Below the pieces are notes generated by a model, which did no database searches, was not told where the DNA came from, and saw only the letters and a list, made by a program, of their open reading frames with translations. From positions 16,113 to 80,112 of IMG/VR virus record IMGVR_UViG_3300033149_004458: DNA of 64,000 nucleotides. One strand, written 5' to 3'. Below, piece after piece: positions 34,493-42,767 of the stretch; positions within the stretch are counted from its first letter, which is position 1; each line of letters begins with the position of its first letter. The DNA comes from a virus. The position numbers were made by a program, and so were the translations under genes.

Positions 34493-34510
34493 CTCTACTT
34501 TCCTTTCCAG

Positions 34511-35332
34511 TTAAGATGAGTTATCGGTATGAATAAACTCTACTGCATCTTGGTCAAATAAATTTGGCTGTAATCGTAATCTAAGAATATCTTCAAGGGA
34601 CTTATTCTTTTCAATGCCTATACCAACCCTACCAAGGTCTCTTGCCACTTTAATGGTGGTTCCTGTGCCAACAAATGGGTCCAAAATAATATCTTCTCTT
34701 GCTGTATACATCGTTATCAGTCTCTTTGGTAATTCCTCTGGGAAAGTAGCCTGTTTGCTCCCTTCTACTATAATGTTATCTGCCACACTACTAAAATTCC
34801 ATACTCCATGAACATATTGCGACCATTCTTCTTTGCTCATATTTAACTGCTTTGGTTTCAATTGTGCTCCTTTGGAATACTTGCGCCAAACAAATATATA
34901 TTCCCAAGAAGGCGATACACGCATTTGTCCTTCAAACCTTGATTTCTGAGTTAGGTGTCTGGCTGCATCTAACATAGGCCTATTTTTATTCCAGATAATC
35001 CTGGCCCACAAGTCCATCCCGACCCGATTCATAATATCCACATAGAAGGGAACATATGATATCTCTAATGGTCTACCGAACTCTTTAGCGTTTGCATATT
35101 TATCAGCAAAATTGATAGCAATCTTGCCCCAAGGTTCAAGCAATGGTACACATCTGGAGAAAACTATGTCTAACAGTTTAAGATATTCTTCCCAATTGTT
35201 CAGATATAGTTCATATTCTCGATTAACAAAATAAGGAGGGCTGGTAACCACTAAGGCTACTTTTTCTTTCAGCTCTCCTGCTAACTCCAATAGAACTTCT
35301 CTGCTATCTCCAAAATAAATCCTATGATTCAT
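34511..35332 (-). CDS. DNA methyltransferase (beta class; N4-cytosine or N6-adenine)
   Basis: 273 residues from MNHRIYFGDSREVLLELAGE (an upstream start at 35374 overlaps the next gene). The order of motifs is TSPPYFVN (motif IV) first and DPFVGTGTTIKVA (motif I) near the C-terminus, which is the beta class. SPPY is most often linked to N4-cytosine methylation but also occurs in adenine enzymes. No restriction gene is next to it, so it probably protects phage DNA or regulates it. Confidence 0.9.
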   Translation of the reverse strand: MNHRIYFGDSREVLLELAGELKEKVALVVTSPPYFVNREYELYLNNWEEYLKLLDIVFSRCVPLLEPWGKIAINFADKYANAKEFGRPLEISYVPFYVDIMNRVGMDLWARIIWNKNRPMLDAARHLTQKSRFEGQMRVSPSWEYIFVWRKYSKGAQLKPKQLNMSKEEWSQYVHGVWNFSSVADNIIVEGSKQATFPEELPKRLITMYTAREDIILDPFVGTGTTIKVARDLGRVGIGIEKNKSLEDILRLRLQPNLFDQDAVEFIHTDNSS

Positions 35333-35531
35333 CCGCTCCCCAGTAGTTAAGCTTGCCCTCTCTCGTAAATGCAAAATATATTACTTCTGGACCTATAGAT
35401 GGAAGCTCAACATATGTATGTGTTTTTCCACAAGGAGAGGCTTTCCCTCTACGAACAATCCCTCTATGAACAACTCTATAATTTACCTGAGCGCCGTTTA
35501 GCATATGCAAAAACATCTCCAGATCAGACAT
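35322..35531 (-). CDS. Hypothetical 69-residue protein
   Basis: Starts MSDLEMFLHMLNGAQVNYRV and is mostly beta in its second half (THTYVELPSIGPEVIYFAFT). It overlaps the methyltransferase start by 11 bases, suggesting coupling. No known family. Confidence 0.55.
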   Translation of the reverse strand: MSDLEMFLHMLNGAQVNYRVVHRGIVRRGKASPCGKTHTYVELPSIGPEVIYFAFTREGKLNYWGADES

Positions 35532-35532
35532 A

Positions 35533-35715
35533 TCAAACTCCTTTATCAGTCTTTCCTTTCAACGAGAAATTTCTAATAGCTAATTCCTTCTGTTCTTCTG
35601 TTGCTTTCTTCCAACATTGTTTGTGCCAAATAATATTAGCGTATGGACGATCACTTGCTTGTAAAAATTGTTCTTGTTCTTCTTCTATTGGTTTGTTACA
35701 GCCAGGGCAAATCAT
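35533..35715 (-). CDS. Small protein with CxxC zinc knuckle
   Basis: 60 residues. MICPGCNKPIEEEQEQFLQA gives one CxxC; WHKQCW supplies a possible His/Cys pair, so a C2HC zinc knuckle is plausible. It overlaps the next gene by four bases. Function unknown. Confidence 0.55.
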   Translation of the reverse strand: MICPGCNKPIEEEQEQFLQASDRPYANIIWHKQCWKKATEEQKELAIRNFSLKGKTDKGV

Positions 35716-35951
35716 CTTAGCTTCCTATATCTTTTCAATGTATCCCACAAAGTCTTAGTCAAAAAGCGGTCTTCCTTAGTAACTATAAAGTTCAGCAGGC
35801 TTTCTACGTCTGCTCTTAGCAGTGGTACATATACTACTTTATGTTTCTCTTCACACTGCTTAGCCCTCTTAAATGCTTTTTCTCTATCATTACTTGTATA
35901 GGTCCTACCACAGATTGAGCACCTATAAGTATGCTTTAAACTTTCTGGCAT
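35712..35951 (-). CDS. Zinc-finger-like protein, first gene of the leftward early block
   Basis: 79 residues. TYRCSICGRTYTSNDREKAF and CEEKHKV resemble a C2HC or C2H2 finger, followed by a basic helical tail (LWDTLKRYRKLR). AAGGAGCTGAT precedes ATG 35951. It is the first coding gene downstream of the leftward promoter at 36177-36205, leaving a long 5' leader of about 220 bases. It may be an early DNA-binding regulator. Confidence 0.6.
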   Translation of the reverse strand: MPESLKHTYRCSICGRTYTSNDREKAFKRAKQCEEKHKVVYVPLLRADVESLLNFIVTKEDRFLTKTLWDTLKRYRKLR

Positions 35952-35960
35952 ATCAGCTCC

Positions 35961-35989
35961 TTGACAAAATTTTTATTTTATGTTATTAT
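35961..35989 (+). promoter_or_regulatory. Rightward sigma70-like promoter with no gene after it
   Basis: TTGACA (35961-35966), 17-base spacer, TATTAT (35984-35989). No sizeable open frame follows for 340 bases, so it would make an untranslated RNA antisense to the leader of the leftward block, or a replication primer. Confidence 0.55.
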
Positions 35990-36176
35990 GAATTTTAAGA
36001 GTAGCCAGAATTATGCTTAATAACAAAACCTCTTAATTTAAAAAAAATTTAAAAGCTTAAAATTTTAAATCTTCATTTATATATAAAAATTTATTTGTTT
36101 TAACTTTTAAACTTCCTGTACCTCCGCAGTATTCGGCGGCGACATTTTAATTTTAATTTTCATTTTTGTCAATAAT

Positions 36177-36205
36177 ATTGTAACACAAAAAAGATTTTTT
36201 GTCAA
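36177..36205 (-). promoter_or_regulatory. Leftward sigma70-like promoter for the early small-gene block
   Basis: Minus strand TTGACA (36205-36200), 17-base spacer, TACAAT (36182-36177). It faces the zinc-finger-like gene at 35951, leaving a leader of about 220 bases. Confidence 0.75.
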
Positions 36206-36277
36206 GGGAATTTTGCGCTAAGAACGTCAAAAATTTCTTAAAAATTTCTTAAAATACGTAGAAACGCTGTTTTTGTC

Positions 36278-36306
36278 TTGACAAAATTTGCTTTTTGTGC
36301 TATAAT
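36278..36306 (+). promoter_or_regulatory. Consensus promoter for the polymerase gene
   Basis: TTGACA (36278-36283), exact 17-base spacer, TATAAT (36301-36306). Transcription should start near 36313. AAAGGAG precedes the polymerase ATG. Confidence 0.9.
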
Positions 36307-36336
36307 AAGGAAGATCAAAAATTTTAAAGGAGCAGC

Positions 36337-38127
36337 ATGGAGTTTGTAACTTCTGATATTGTCTTACAAGAGGAGATATTGCCTGATATACTTAGGCATG
36401 ATATTCTCTCTTTGGACGTTGAGACTACAGGCTTTAATCCTAGAGAGAGTGTTTTAGTTCTAGTTCAAATTGCTACTCCAGAAGAGATATATGTTTTTGA
36501 TGCTAGAGCATGTAATCTCACACCGCTATTCTCTGGGATTGAGCAAGTAAACCCACTTATCATTGGACACAACCTAAAGTTTGACCTGAAATTTCTCAAG
36601 CAAAAATACAATTTTACACCTAAAAGATTATTTGACACAATGTTAGCTTGGGGAATAATCTACAACGGAAAGCGAAGTCAATTTGCTTCGTTGCATGAGT
36701 TGACTCTTCTCCTGTTAGGGGAAACTCTGGATAAAGACTTAAGAGCATCTTTCCAATATACTTATGGAGATGTTACTGAAGAACAGATAAAGTATGCTGC
36801 CAACGACGTTCGCTTTTTATACAATATATTCAGAGAGGAGCTGACACTATTAAAACAAGATGACCTTATTGCTACTGCCAAGCTAGAGTTCTCCCTTATT
36901 CCTGTAGTAGTTGATCTGGAACTTACTGGCATAAGAATAGATAGAAATAAATGGGAAGAAATAATCGCCAGACTCCCAGAAGAGATACAGGCACTAGAGC
37001 AAGAAATAGGGAAAATGTTATCTAACAGAAGTAGTGGTTACTTGCAAAGCGCCCTTGTCGAAAAAAGCGGGAGCTTGGTGCAAACAGATGGCCTACCTGT
37101 AGACTTTAACCCAAGAAGCAATTTACAAGTCAGAAGAGAATTGGTTAATTTTGGTTACAACGTAGATAATGTTCGTGCTTCGACCTTGCGGTCTATTCCG
37201 CACCCATTTGCACGGGCAATCCTCAAACATAGAAATCTGGCAAAGATAGCATCTACGTATGGAAAGAATTTCCTTGCGCTGATTGAGTCTGATGGGAAGA
37301 TACATGCAAACTTTAATCAGAATGGTTCTAGAAGCGGGAGATTCTCAAGCAGCAACCCGAATTTACAGAATATTCCAAGATCGAGTGCTTTTAGAGGTTG
37401 CTTTATTGCAGATGCTGGTTGTAAATTTATTACGGCGGATTTTTCTCAAATTGAGTTAAGAACAGCGGCGGTTCTTAGTGGAGAGCCAAAGATGCTGGAA
37501 GAGTATTCCAGGAAGGACGCTGATTTACATAGAAGAACTGCCTCTTACATTTACAAGATACCAGTAGATAAAGTAACAAGTGAACAACGATCTGTTGGAA
37601 AAAATGGGAACTTTAGTATCATTTACCAGATTTCTCCGGCAGGCTTTGCCTCTAGATATGAAATTAGCATCAAAGAGGCAGAGAGAATAATAAGCGGTTT
37701 TTGGTCTGCCTATGACATGCTCCATAATTATATGTTGTCGCAGGGGGACTTGGCAGTTACTCGTGGATACACCAAAACAGCTATTGGTAGACGCCGATAC
37801 TTCCTTCCACCGAGCCAAAATTCTAGAATGTACAGAGCAGAGATTTCTAAAATTCGTAGAGAGGGAGCAAACTTTCCTGTTCAGGGTACCGCAGCAGATA
37901 TTATGAAGCTTGCTCTCATAAAAGTACGAGAAGCAATAATGCCATACGGTGCTAGTATAGTAAATACTGTACACGATGAGCTCGTAGTCAACACTCCAGA
38001 GGAAACTGTTGCTGAAGTTGCGGCACTTGTCTACAACGAAATGATTAATGCTGCTATCGATACTCTTGGAGATGAGTTGCCATGGGAAGTGAACATGAAG
38101 ATTGGAAATTGTTGGGAAAAAGCTTGA
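36337..38127 (+). CDS. DNA polymerase, family A (with 3'-5' exonuclease domain)
   Basis: 596 residues. The exonuclease domain has ILSLDVETTGFNP (Exo I), IIGHNLKFDLKFL (Exo II) and IKYAANDVRFLYNI (Exo III). The polymerase has motif A DFSQIELRTAAVLSGEP, motif B RSVGKNGNFSIIYQIS and motif C VNTVHDELVV. In motif B the usual NFG is NFS; the Phe is the residue that discriminates against dideoxynucleotides. No 5' nuclease domain is present, as is usual in phages. It replicates the phage genome and starts the rightward replication block. Confidence 0.95.
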   Translation: MEFVTSDIVLQEEILPDILRHDILSLDVETTGFNPRESVLVLVQIATPEEIYVFDARACNLTPLFSGIEQVNPLIIGHNLKFDLKFLKQKYNFTPKRLFDTMLAWGIIYNGKRSQFASLHELTLLLLGETLDKDLRASFQYTYGDVTEEQIKYAANDVRFLYNIFREELTLLKQDDLIATAKLEFSLIPVVVDLELTGIRIDRNKWEEIIARLPEEIQALEQEIGKMLSNRSSGYLQSALVEKSGSLVQTDGLPVDFNPRSNLQVRRELVNFGYNVDNVRASTLRSIPHPFARAILKHRNLAKIASTYGKNFLALIESDGKIHANFNQNGSRSGRFSSSNPNLQNIPRSSAFRGCFIADAGCKFITADFSQIELRTAAVLSGEPKMLEEYSRKDADLHRRTASYIYKIPVDKVTSEQRSVGKNGNFSIIYQISPAGFASRYEISIKEAERIISGFWSAYDMLHNYMLSQGDLAVTRGYTKTAIGRRRYFLPPSQNSRMYRAEISKIRREGANFPVQGTAADIMKLALIKVREAIMPYGASIVNTVHDELVVNTPEETVAEVAALVYNEMINAAIDTLGDELPWEVNMKIGNCWEKA

Positions 38128-38152
38128 CAAAAAATAACGAATCTGATATAAT
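38124..38152 (+). promoter_or_regulatory. Consensus promoter giving a leaderless recA-like mRNA
   Basis: TTGACA (38124-38129) overlaps the polymerase stop; the 17-base spacer is followed by TATAAT (38147-38152). The recombinase ATG is at 38159, where transcription should begin, and no ribosome binding site lies before it. Confidence 0.8.
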
Positions 38153-38158
38153 TGTAAT

Positions 38159-39142
38159 ATGGAAAAAACTAACGAAGTTTTGAAAAAAATTAAACGCTTG
38201 TATGGAGAAGAGGCTATTTATCTTCTTAACGATTTCCCGACGCAGGATGTTGACGTAATCCCGACTGGAGCCCTACTATTAGACCAAGCATTAGGAGTGG
38301 GGGGAATTCCTAGAGGAAGAGTAACAGAAATATTTGGTCTATATAATACTGGCAAGACAACAATCTGTCAGCATATTATTGCGGAGGCACAAAGACTCGG
38401 GTTGACCCCCGCTTATATTGACGTAGAAAATGTACTTGACTTTCAGTGGGCGTCTCTTTGTGGTGTAGATTTTGACAATCTCCTTTTGTCTCAACCAAGC
38501 TTTGCAGAAACAGCTCTTGGAATTGCAGAAAAATTGATCAAAAGTGGTGAGATTGGGTTAGTAGTAATTGACTCCGCTGCAGCTCTGACTCCTAAGTCTG
38601 AAGAGACGGAAGAAGAATTTAAAGATGTTAATACCACAGGGATGCGGCGCGCAAAATTACTGTACCACTTCTTCCGCGTCGTAGTTCCTGCACTTAGAAG
38701 AAATAACGTGGCCCTGGTTTTTACAAATCAGATGCGAGATAATACCAAATCCATATATGGAGGAGTTCTTCCAGGCTGCGGCCACGCAATTAAATATTAT
38801 GCCTCTGTTAGAATGGAATTAAAAGTGAAGAAAAGTGGAAGAGTGTTCTCTGGAGACACAGTAGTTGGTCAGGAGGTTCAGGCTAATATTGTGAAGAACA
38901 GGGTGGCACCGCCATTAAAGACTGCCTCTTTCGTGATATTATTTGACGCTGGTATAGATAAAGCAGCGGACGTGTTAACAGCGGCCCTCTCTTTTGGGAT
39001 AGTAACGAAGGCTGGACCGTATTTACGTTACAATGAAACTACTATAGGACAGGGGAAAGCAAAAACTATTCAAGCGTTACGCGAAAACCCAGAATTACTA
39101 TTGGCTATAGAGCAAGAGTGCAAGGAGATTTTGTATGGCTGA
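38159..39142 (+). CDS. RecA-family recombinase
   Basis: 327 residues. Walker A FGLYNTGKTTICQH, Walker B GLVVIDSAAAL, the ATP-linked loop FTNQMRDNTKSIYGG with the usual LPGCGHAIKYYASVRMEL. It lacks the long C-terminal domain of bacterial RecA (about 350 residues). Role: strand exchange in replication-linked recombination. The start at 38159 is supported by homology-like N-terminal residues (KIKRLYGEEAI) and by the promoter geometry, which would make the mRNA leaderless. Confidence 0.93.
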   Translation: MEKTNEVLKKIKRLYGEEAIYLLNDFPTQDVDVIPTGALLLDQALGVGGIPRGRVTEIFGLYNTGKTTICQHIIAEAQRLGLTPAYIDVENVLDFQWASLCGVDFDNLLLSQPSFAETALGIAEKLIKSGEIGLVVIDSAAALTPKSEETEEEFKDVNTTGMRRAKLLYHFFRVVVPALRRNNVALVFTNQMRDNTKSIYGGVLPGCGHAIKYYASVRMELKVKKSGRVFSGDTVVGQEVQANIVKNRVAPPLKTASFVILFDAGIDKAADVLTAALSFGIVTKAGPYLRYNETTIGQGKAKTIQALRENPELLLAIEQECKEILYG

Positions 39143-39434
39143 TACAACTTCGATAGAGCGGCTTTTTAATCTCGGAGAGTTTAGTAATATCAGAATAACC
39201 GTAGCAGATATTAGCAAACCCTTACAAGAGCGCAGGATAGAGATGCTAGAAAGGATTTTAGATATCTACGAAGCATTTTACCTGCAACAAGTTATAAGGT
39301 ATATGCTACAAGACAATGATAAGCTAACTGAACTTTGGTGTACCAGATATGAGAATTTAATCGCAAATAGAGATACCTATTTCAAGGAACTTACTAAGAA
39401 TGAGGAGGAAACGCAAGATGACACAACTAACTGA
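39135..39434 (+). CDS. Small helical replication-block protein
   Basis: 99 residues, starting MADTTSIERLFNLGEFSNIR, mostly helix with an acidic tail (NEEETQDDTTN). It overlaps the RecA gene by eight bases and the ssDNA-binding gene by 17. The context suggests a role with RecA or the ssDNA-binding protein, perhaps a loader; the family is not recognised. Confidence 0.6.
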   Translation: MADTTSIERLFNLGEFSNIRITVADISKPLQERRIEMLERILDIYEAFYLQQVIRYMLQDNDKLTELWCTRYENLIANRDTYFKELTKNEEETQDDTTN

Positions 39435-40164
39435 CTTTTCAGGACCAGAGAAGGTTGCACGATCTAATGACTTTATCAAAATTGTTCCTGGTATTCCGGT
39501 GACAATTCAGATTTTAGATAAGAAGTCACATCACATTGTGGTCCACTGGATTGCCGATGGGACTGGCAGACGATTCAGCTTCCGCTGTTTGGGGAAAGAC
39601 GTTTGCCCTGTGTGTATTAGAAATGCAGAAATTGGTTGGGACCGGAAACACCCGAACTATATTCCTGCCCAGAACAGGTATAGAGTTAATGTCCTTGACT
39701 TGACTCAGGGGAAAATTTGTCCGGCATGCGGTGCGGTCTATGTCGGAAATATTCCAGAAGTTTGCACTAATGAGGCTTGTTCTGCGAGCTTGCGGGATGT
39801 AGAGGCAGCTCCACTGAACCGAGTTCGTATCTTGGAGCGTGGGCGTAGGCTCTTCCAGAAATTTAATGCACTACAAGAAGTCCCGAACCCGTTTGCGAAT
39901 GATGAGATTATTCCTATTCAGTCCTACCCGATTAGATTAGTTGCTACTGGGCAGGGAACACAGATGGAGATTACTGTGTTGCCACAACCCCCCAATAACA
40001 TTGATCCAACCCAATATGAGCTTTTAGACCTAGATGCTGGACTGGTCCTCACTCCAGAGGAAATTCAGTTCATCATGGACGGCGGCTCTTTGAATGACGT
40101 GTTGTCAGAGCGTCGTGCGGCAAAGGCAAATGCATCATCTGACGAAGGCGATATTCCATTTTAA
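39418..40164 (+). CDS. ssDNA-binding protein with zinc sites
   Basis: 248 residues from ATG 39418, preceded by GAGGAGG nine bases away (an earlier frame start at 39400 is not needed). A beta-rich core (HHIVVHWIADGTGRRFSFRC) holds CPVC and CPACGAVYVGNIPEVC-type Cys pairs that can bind zinc, as in gp32-like proteins. The C-terminus ends SSDEGDIPF, the acidic DDxIPF-type tail by which ssDNA-binding proteins recruit partners. A large palindrome follows the stop. Confidence 0.85.
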   Translation: MTQLTDFSGPEKVARSNDFIKIVPGIPVTIQILDKKSHHIVVHWIADGTGRRFSFRCLGKDVCPVCIRNAEIGWDRKHPNYIPAQNRYRVNVLDLTQGKICPACGAVYVGNIPEVCTNEACSASLRDVEAAPLNRVRILERGRRLFQKFNALQEVPNPFANDEIIPIQSYPIRLVATGQGTQMEITVLPQPPNNIDPTQYELLDLDAGLVLTPEEIQFIMDGGSLNDVLSERRAAKANASSDEGDIPF

Positions 40165-40172
40165 TTACTCCT

Positions 40173-40204
40173 GGTTGGTGGGTGTAAATTTACACCCACC
40201 AACC
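40173..40204 (+). terminator. Perfect 32-bp palindrome after the ssDNA-binding gene
   Basis: GGTTGGTGGGTGTAAA is followed at once by its exact reverse complement TTTACACCCACCAACC. The downstream sequence AAAAATTATT has no T-run on the plus strand, so this is not a classical intrinsic terminator. It may stabilise or process the mRNA or partly stop polymerase before the helicase-loader gene. Confidence 0.6.
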
Positions 40205-40217
40205 AAAAATTATTACA

Positions 40218-40559
40218 ATGGTCGGGAAATTTCTAAGCCAACTTAATCAAAATGAGAAGGGGTCGCATTTAATATTGGCTAGAGTCTTCTCAGAGATTTT
40301 TGGGAGGAAATTGAGGAACGAAGAATGGGGGTGGCTTCGGAGGCTAATAAAACTTTATGGTAGTGAGACAGTCTTTTGGGCTTTACTTTCTAGTGTTGGC
40401 ATAAGCAACACGAACAAACCTTTAGCTTACGTGAGTAAAATCTGTATAAATTGGCTGGCTGATGGGGTCGAAGAGGCCTACAGGGATACAGCGAATAACT
40501 TTATTGACGAAACACAAGAACTGCTTTTGGAACTAAGAGGGGAAAATGCTGCTGAATAG
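40218..40559 (+). CDS. DnaD-like helicase loader candidate
   Basis: 113 residues. NEEWGWLRRLIKLYGSETVF then PLAYVSKICINWL is close to the DnaD/DnaB_2 C-terminal pattern (YI..IL..W ending). It lies immediately before, and overlaps by 14 bases, the DnaB helicase gene, which is where phage loaders lie. There is no clear ribosome binding site before ATG 40218. The call is tentative. Confidence 0.6.
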   Translation: MVGKFLSQLNQNEKGSHLILARVFSEIFGRKLRNEEWGWLRRLIKLYGSETVFWALLSSVGISNTNKPLAYVSKICINWLADGVEEAYRDTANNFIDETQELLLELRGENAAE

Positions 40560-41853
40560 ACCAAATAGTCTGCAAGATGAACGGGCAGTATTGAAATGCT
40601 TGATTTTGAATTACGAATTGTACTTTGACATGAAACAACAGCTCACCCCAGATATGTTCTTCGGTGAGGACAATGCGCTTGTCTATAAAGTTTTCTTAGA
40701 GTTAGTGCTAGATGGACAATCCCCAGACACGGTTCTTGTTATGTCAAAGTTGCAAGAGAAGGGCCATCTTGACCTAATAGGGGGGGAGGAATATTTCAAA
40801 AGTCTGCTTGGCCTTGAAACATTAGAAAGCAACTTTAGTAACTATGTGGATAACGTATTCTCCACATATCTGTCCAGGCAGATCATAGATGCGGGGAAAG
40901 AGATAGTAGATGTTGGTTACAAAGAGAACGCTAATACAGCTCTTCAAGTTCTTTGCAATAAAACAGATACTTTGTTGACTATTTCTACAAATAGGGGGTC
41001 CGCTGTTACAGCGGCAGACATAATGAGTACAGAACTTGAGGCACTCATTGATCGAATAAAGACTGGGACAGGGGGCTCTGGATATAAAACCTTATTTTTG
41101 GATTATGACGATTTGACTGGGGGCTTGCACCCGTCAGATGAGGTTATTATCGCTGCAAGGCCCAGTGTTGGTAAAACAACAATGGCAACGCGCTGGATGT
41201 TGAACCTTGCTAAGCAAGGCATACCTTGTCTATTTTTCTCTTATGAAATGTCTAGAACACAACTTGCTCAAAGAATGATGGCAATGGAGTCCGGTGTCAA
41301 CCTGGCAAAAATAAGGTCTGGAAGATTGCCCGCTGGAGACGAGTACAATCGTGTTGTTGCTGCATCTAAAGAGGTTGGCTCTCTTCCTGTTTATATAAGT
41401 ACCGCTGCTAGTGCTGGTGTATTGGATGTAATTAAAGAATCTAAAAAGATGTCTCGTAAACATGGGGTAAAGGCAGTTTTTATTGATTATATTCAGCTGA
41501 TGCCAATGAGAATTGAGTATGCAACACAGGATTTGGGAGAGATTGCTAGAAGTTTAAAAATGATGGCAATAGACACAAACCTGTTAGTTGTGTACCTTAG
41601 CCAGCTAAACCGTGGCGTAGAGTCCAGGGCGAATAAAGTCCCCCTGCTATCAGATTTGAGACAATCGGGCAACCTTGAAGAGCATGCCGATGTTGTCTTA
41701 ATGCTTCACCGCGAAGAGCTGTATAATCCAACTCCAGATAACAGAGGGATAATAGAAATCTGGATTAGAAAAAATAGAAATGGACCAATTGGAGTATTAC
41801 CGGCAGTGTTCCATGCTGCTTCTGTAGACATATCTCCAGTTGGTGGAACTTAA
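40546..41853 (+). CDS. Replicative DNA helicase, DnaB-like
   Basis: 435 residues. The N-terminal helical domain (RPNSLQDERAVLKCLILNYE) is followed by the RecA-like ATPase: Walker A IIAARPSVGKTTMATRW, Walker B KAVFIDYIQLM, and the sensor/DNA loop VVYLSQLNRGVESRANKV, ending with VVLMLHREELYNPTPDN. It unwinds the fork as a hexamer. The loader candidate is upstream and overlapping. Confidence 0.95.
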   Translation: MLLNRPNSLQDERAVLKCLILNYELYFDMKQQLTPDMFFGEDNALVYKVFLELVLDGQSPDTVLVMSKLQEKGHLDLIGGEEYFKSLLGLETLESNFSNYVDNVFSTYLSRQIIDAGKEIVDVGYKENANTALQVLCNKTDTLLTISTNRGSAVTAADIMSTELEALIDRIKTGTGGSGYKTLFLDYDDLTGGLHPSDEVIIAARPSVGKTTMATRWMLNLAKQGIPCLFFSYEMSRTQLAQRMMAMESGVNLAKIRSGRLPAGDEYNRVVAASKEVGSLPVYISTAASAGVLDVIKESKKMSRKHGVKAVFIDYIQLMPMRIEYATQDLGEIARSLKMMAIDTNLLVVYLSQLNRGVESRANKVPLLSDLRQSGNLEEHADVVLMLHREELYNPTPDNRGIIEIWIRKNRNGPIGVLPAVFHAASVDISPVGGT

Positions 41854-41867
41854 ATCAAGGAGGAATC

Positions 41868-42083
41868 ATGCCTATCAATCCAAAAAAGGGTGAAGAGCAA
41901 CAGGAATTTATCAGTCGTTGTATCGCTATTGAGAAGCGAGCACATCCTGAAATGAAGTCAGATCAGATTGCGGCTATTTGCTACAACGCCTGGCGTAAGG
42001 CTCATCCTGGCAGTGCTCCACCACCTACCAAGAGTTCAGAAGAACAAGAGTACAAATTGGCAACCGCAGAAAATGACGAGTAG
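41868..42083 (+). CDS. Small phage protein with FISRCI...AICYNAW motif
   Basis: 71 residues, preceded by AAGGAGGAATC. EEQQEFISRCIAIEKRAHPE then QIAAICYNAWRKA is a small Cys-containing domain often seen in phages, sometimes at the N-terminus of portal or protease genes. The C-terminus overlaps the resolvase gene by 11 bases. Its role is unknown. Confidence 0.6.
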   Translation: MPINPKKGEEQQEFISRCIAIEKRAHPEMKSDQIAAICYNAWRKAHPGSAPPPTKSSEEQEYKLATAENDE

Positions 42084-42510
42084 ACAAAAGAGGGCTGGAA
42101 GTAATTGGGAAAGGGAACTGGCAAAAAGGCTCAAGGGCAAAAGACAGCCTAGCTCTGGTGCTTTTGGAACACAACATCATGATGCAAAACTCACAGGAGA
42201 CGTTGTAGTTTCGTATCCATGGTGGAACAAGCCGCTTCACATTGAATGTAAATACGGCTATGGTGGCAAATCACAACTTTCACTTAAGCGGGGGTGGTTT
42301 ACAAAAGTAAGACAAGAGGCAGCAAACGCTAACCGTTATCCATGCGTAGCTATAAAGTTTAGAGATGTAACCAGTGACGTTGAAACAGCTAAAGTAATTT
42401 GCTTTAATATAGATACTTGGGAAAGAATGATGCAAGAATTAAAATACTTATACTTAGATTATCTCTCGATGCTAAAGGAGCAATATGAGAACCAAGAAAA
42501 GAATAAGTGA
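42073..42510 (+). CDS. Holliday-junction-resolvase-like nuclease (PD-(D/E)xK)
   Basis: 145 residues from ATG 42073 (MTSRQKRAGSNWERELAKRL). RAGSNWERELAKRL gives the first Glu, KLTGDVVVSYPWW the Asp, and LHIECKYGYGGKSQL the E-x-K, in the order of archaeal-type Hjc and phage resolvases. It would resolve branched replication intermediates before packaging. An earlier start at 41968 would overlap the preceding gene in an unlikely way and is not used. Confidence 0.8.
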   Translation: MTSRQKRAGSNWERELAKRLKGKRQPSSGAFGTQHHDAKLTGDVVVSYPWWNKPLHIECKYGYGGKSQLSLKRGWFTKVRQEAANANRYPCVAIKFRDVTSDVETAKVICFNIDTWERMMQELKYLYLDYLSMLKEQYENQEKNK

Positions 42511-42763
42511 GTTTGCTGACCCCTATAGAGAGTGGGTTGTAGTTGCAGAGTTTCTGTTGGCCCTGGATAGGGACGCTACAATGTTTGATCTTATTAAGGT
42601 TATGTATGAGTGGAAAACCAGTTGTCCTTTTCCAGAGATGCCAGACGAAGACGTAGTTTTATCTTTATTTGATAGCGGTATGTCGCCAGTGAATATTGCT
42701 CGCAACCTTGATACAGAATCAGGAGTAGTCAGAGCGATCTTAGAGAGTTGTAAAAGGATTTAA
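42485..42763 (+). CDS. Hypothetical helix-turn-helix-like protein
   Basis: 92 residues, starting MRTKKRISEFADPYREWVVV. The C-terminal helices (FDSGMSPVNIARNLDTESGV then VRAILESCKRI) have the spacing of a small helix-turn-helix. It overlaps the resolvase end by 26 bases. It may regulate the replication block; not proven. Confidence 0.55.
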   Translation: MRTKKRISEFADPYREWVVVAEFLLALDRDATMFDLIKVMYEWKTSCPFPEMPDEDVVLSLFDSGMSPVNIARNLDTESGVVRAILESCKRI

Positions 42764-42767
42764 AACT

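Larger units (their letters stand above)
35952..36336. other. AT-rich divergent control region, candidate replication origin
   Basis: 385 bases without a gene. They hold runs of A and T (36030-36110), a small GC-rich hairpin element in an AT-rich background (around 36120-36145, CCGC...GCGG), and three sigma70-like promoters: rightward at 35961, leftward at 36200, rightward at 36278. The strand switch, the AT richness and the adjacent polymerase gene make an origin plausible; no iterons were recognised. Confidence 0.5.

Noticed and set aside
34400-34510. A restriction gene paired with the beta-class methyltransferase
   Set aside because: The neighbouring frames are a 30-residue membrane peptide and small unknown genes; no endonuclease motif is seen on either side.
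37525-38130. A 200-residue minus-strand frame opposite the polymerase
   Set aside because: It lies wholly antisense to conserved polymerase motifs, is Ser/Cys rich, and has no upstream signal.
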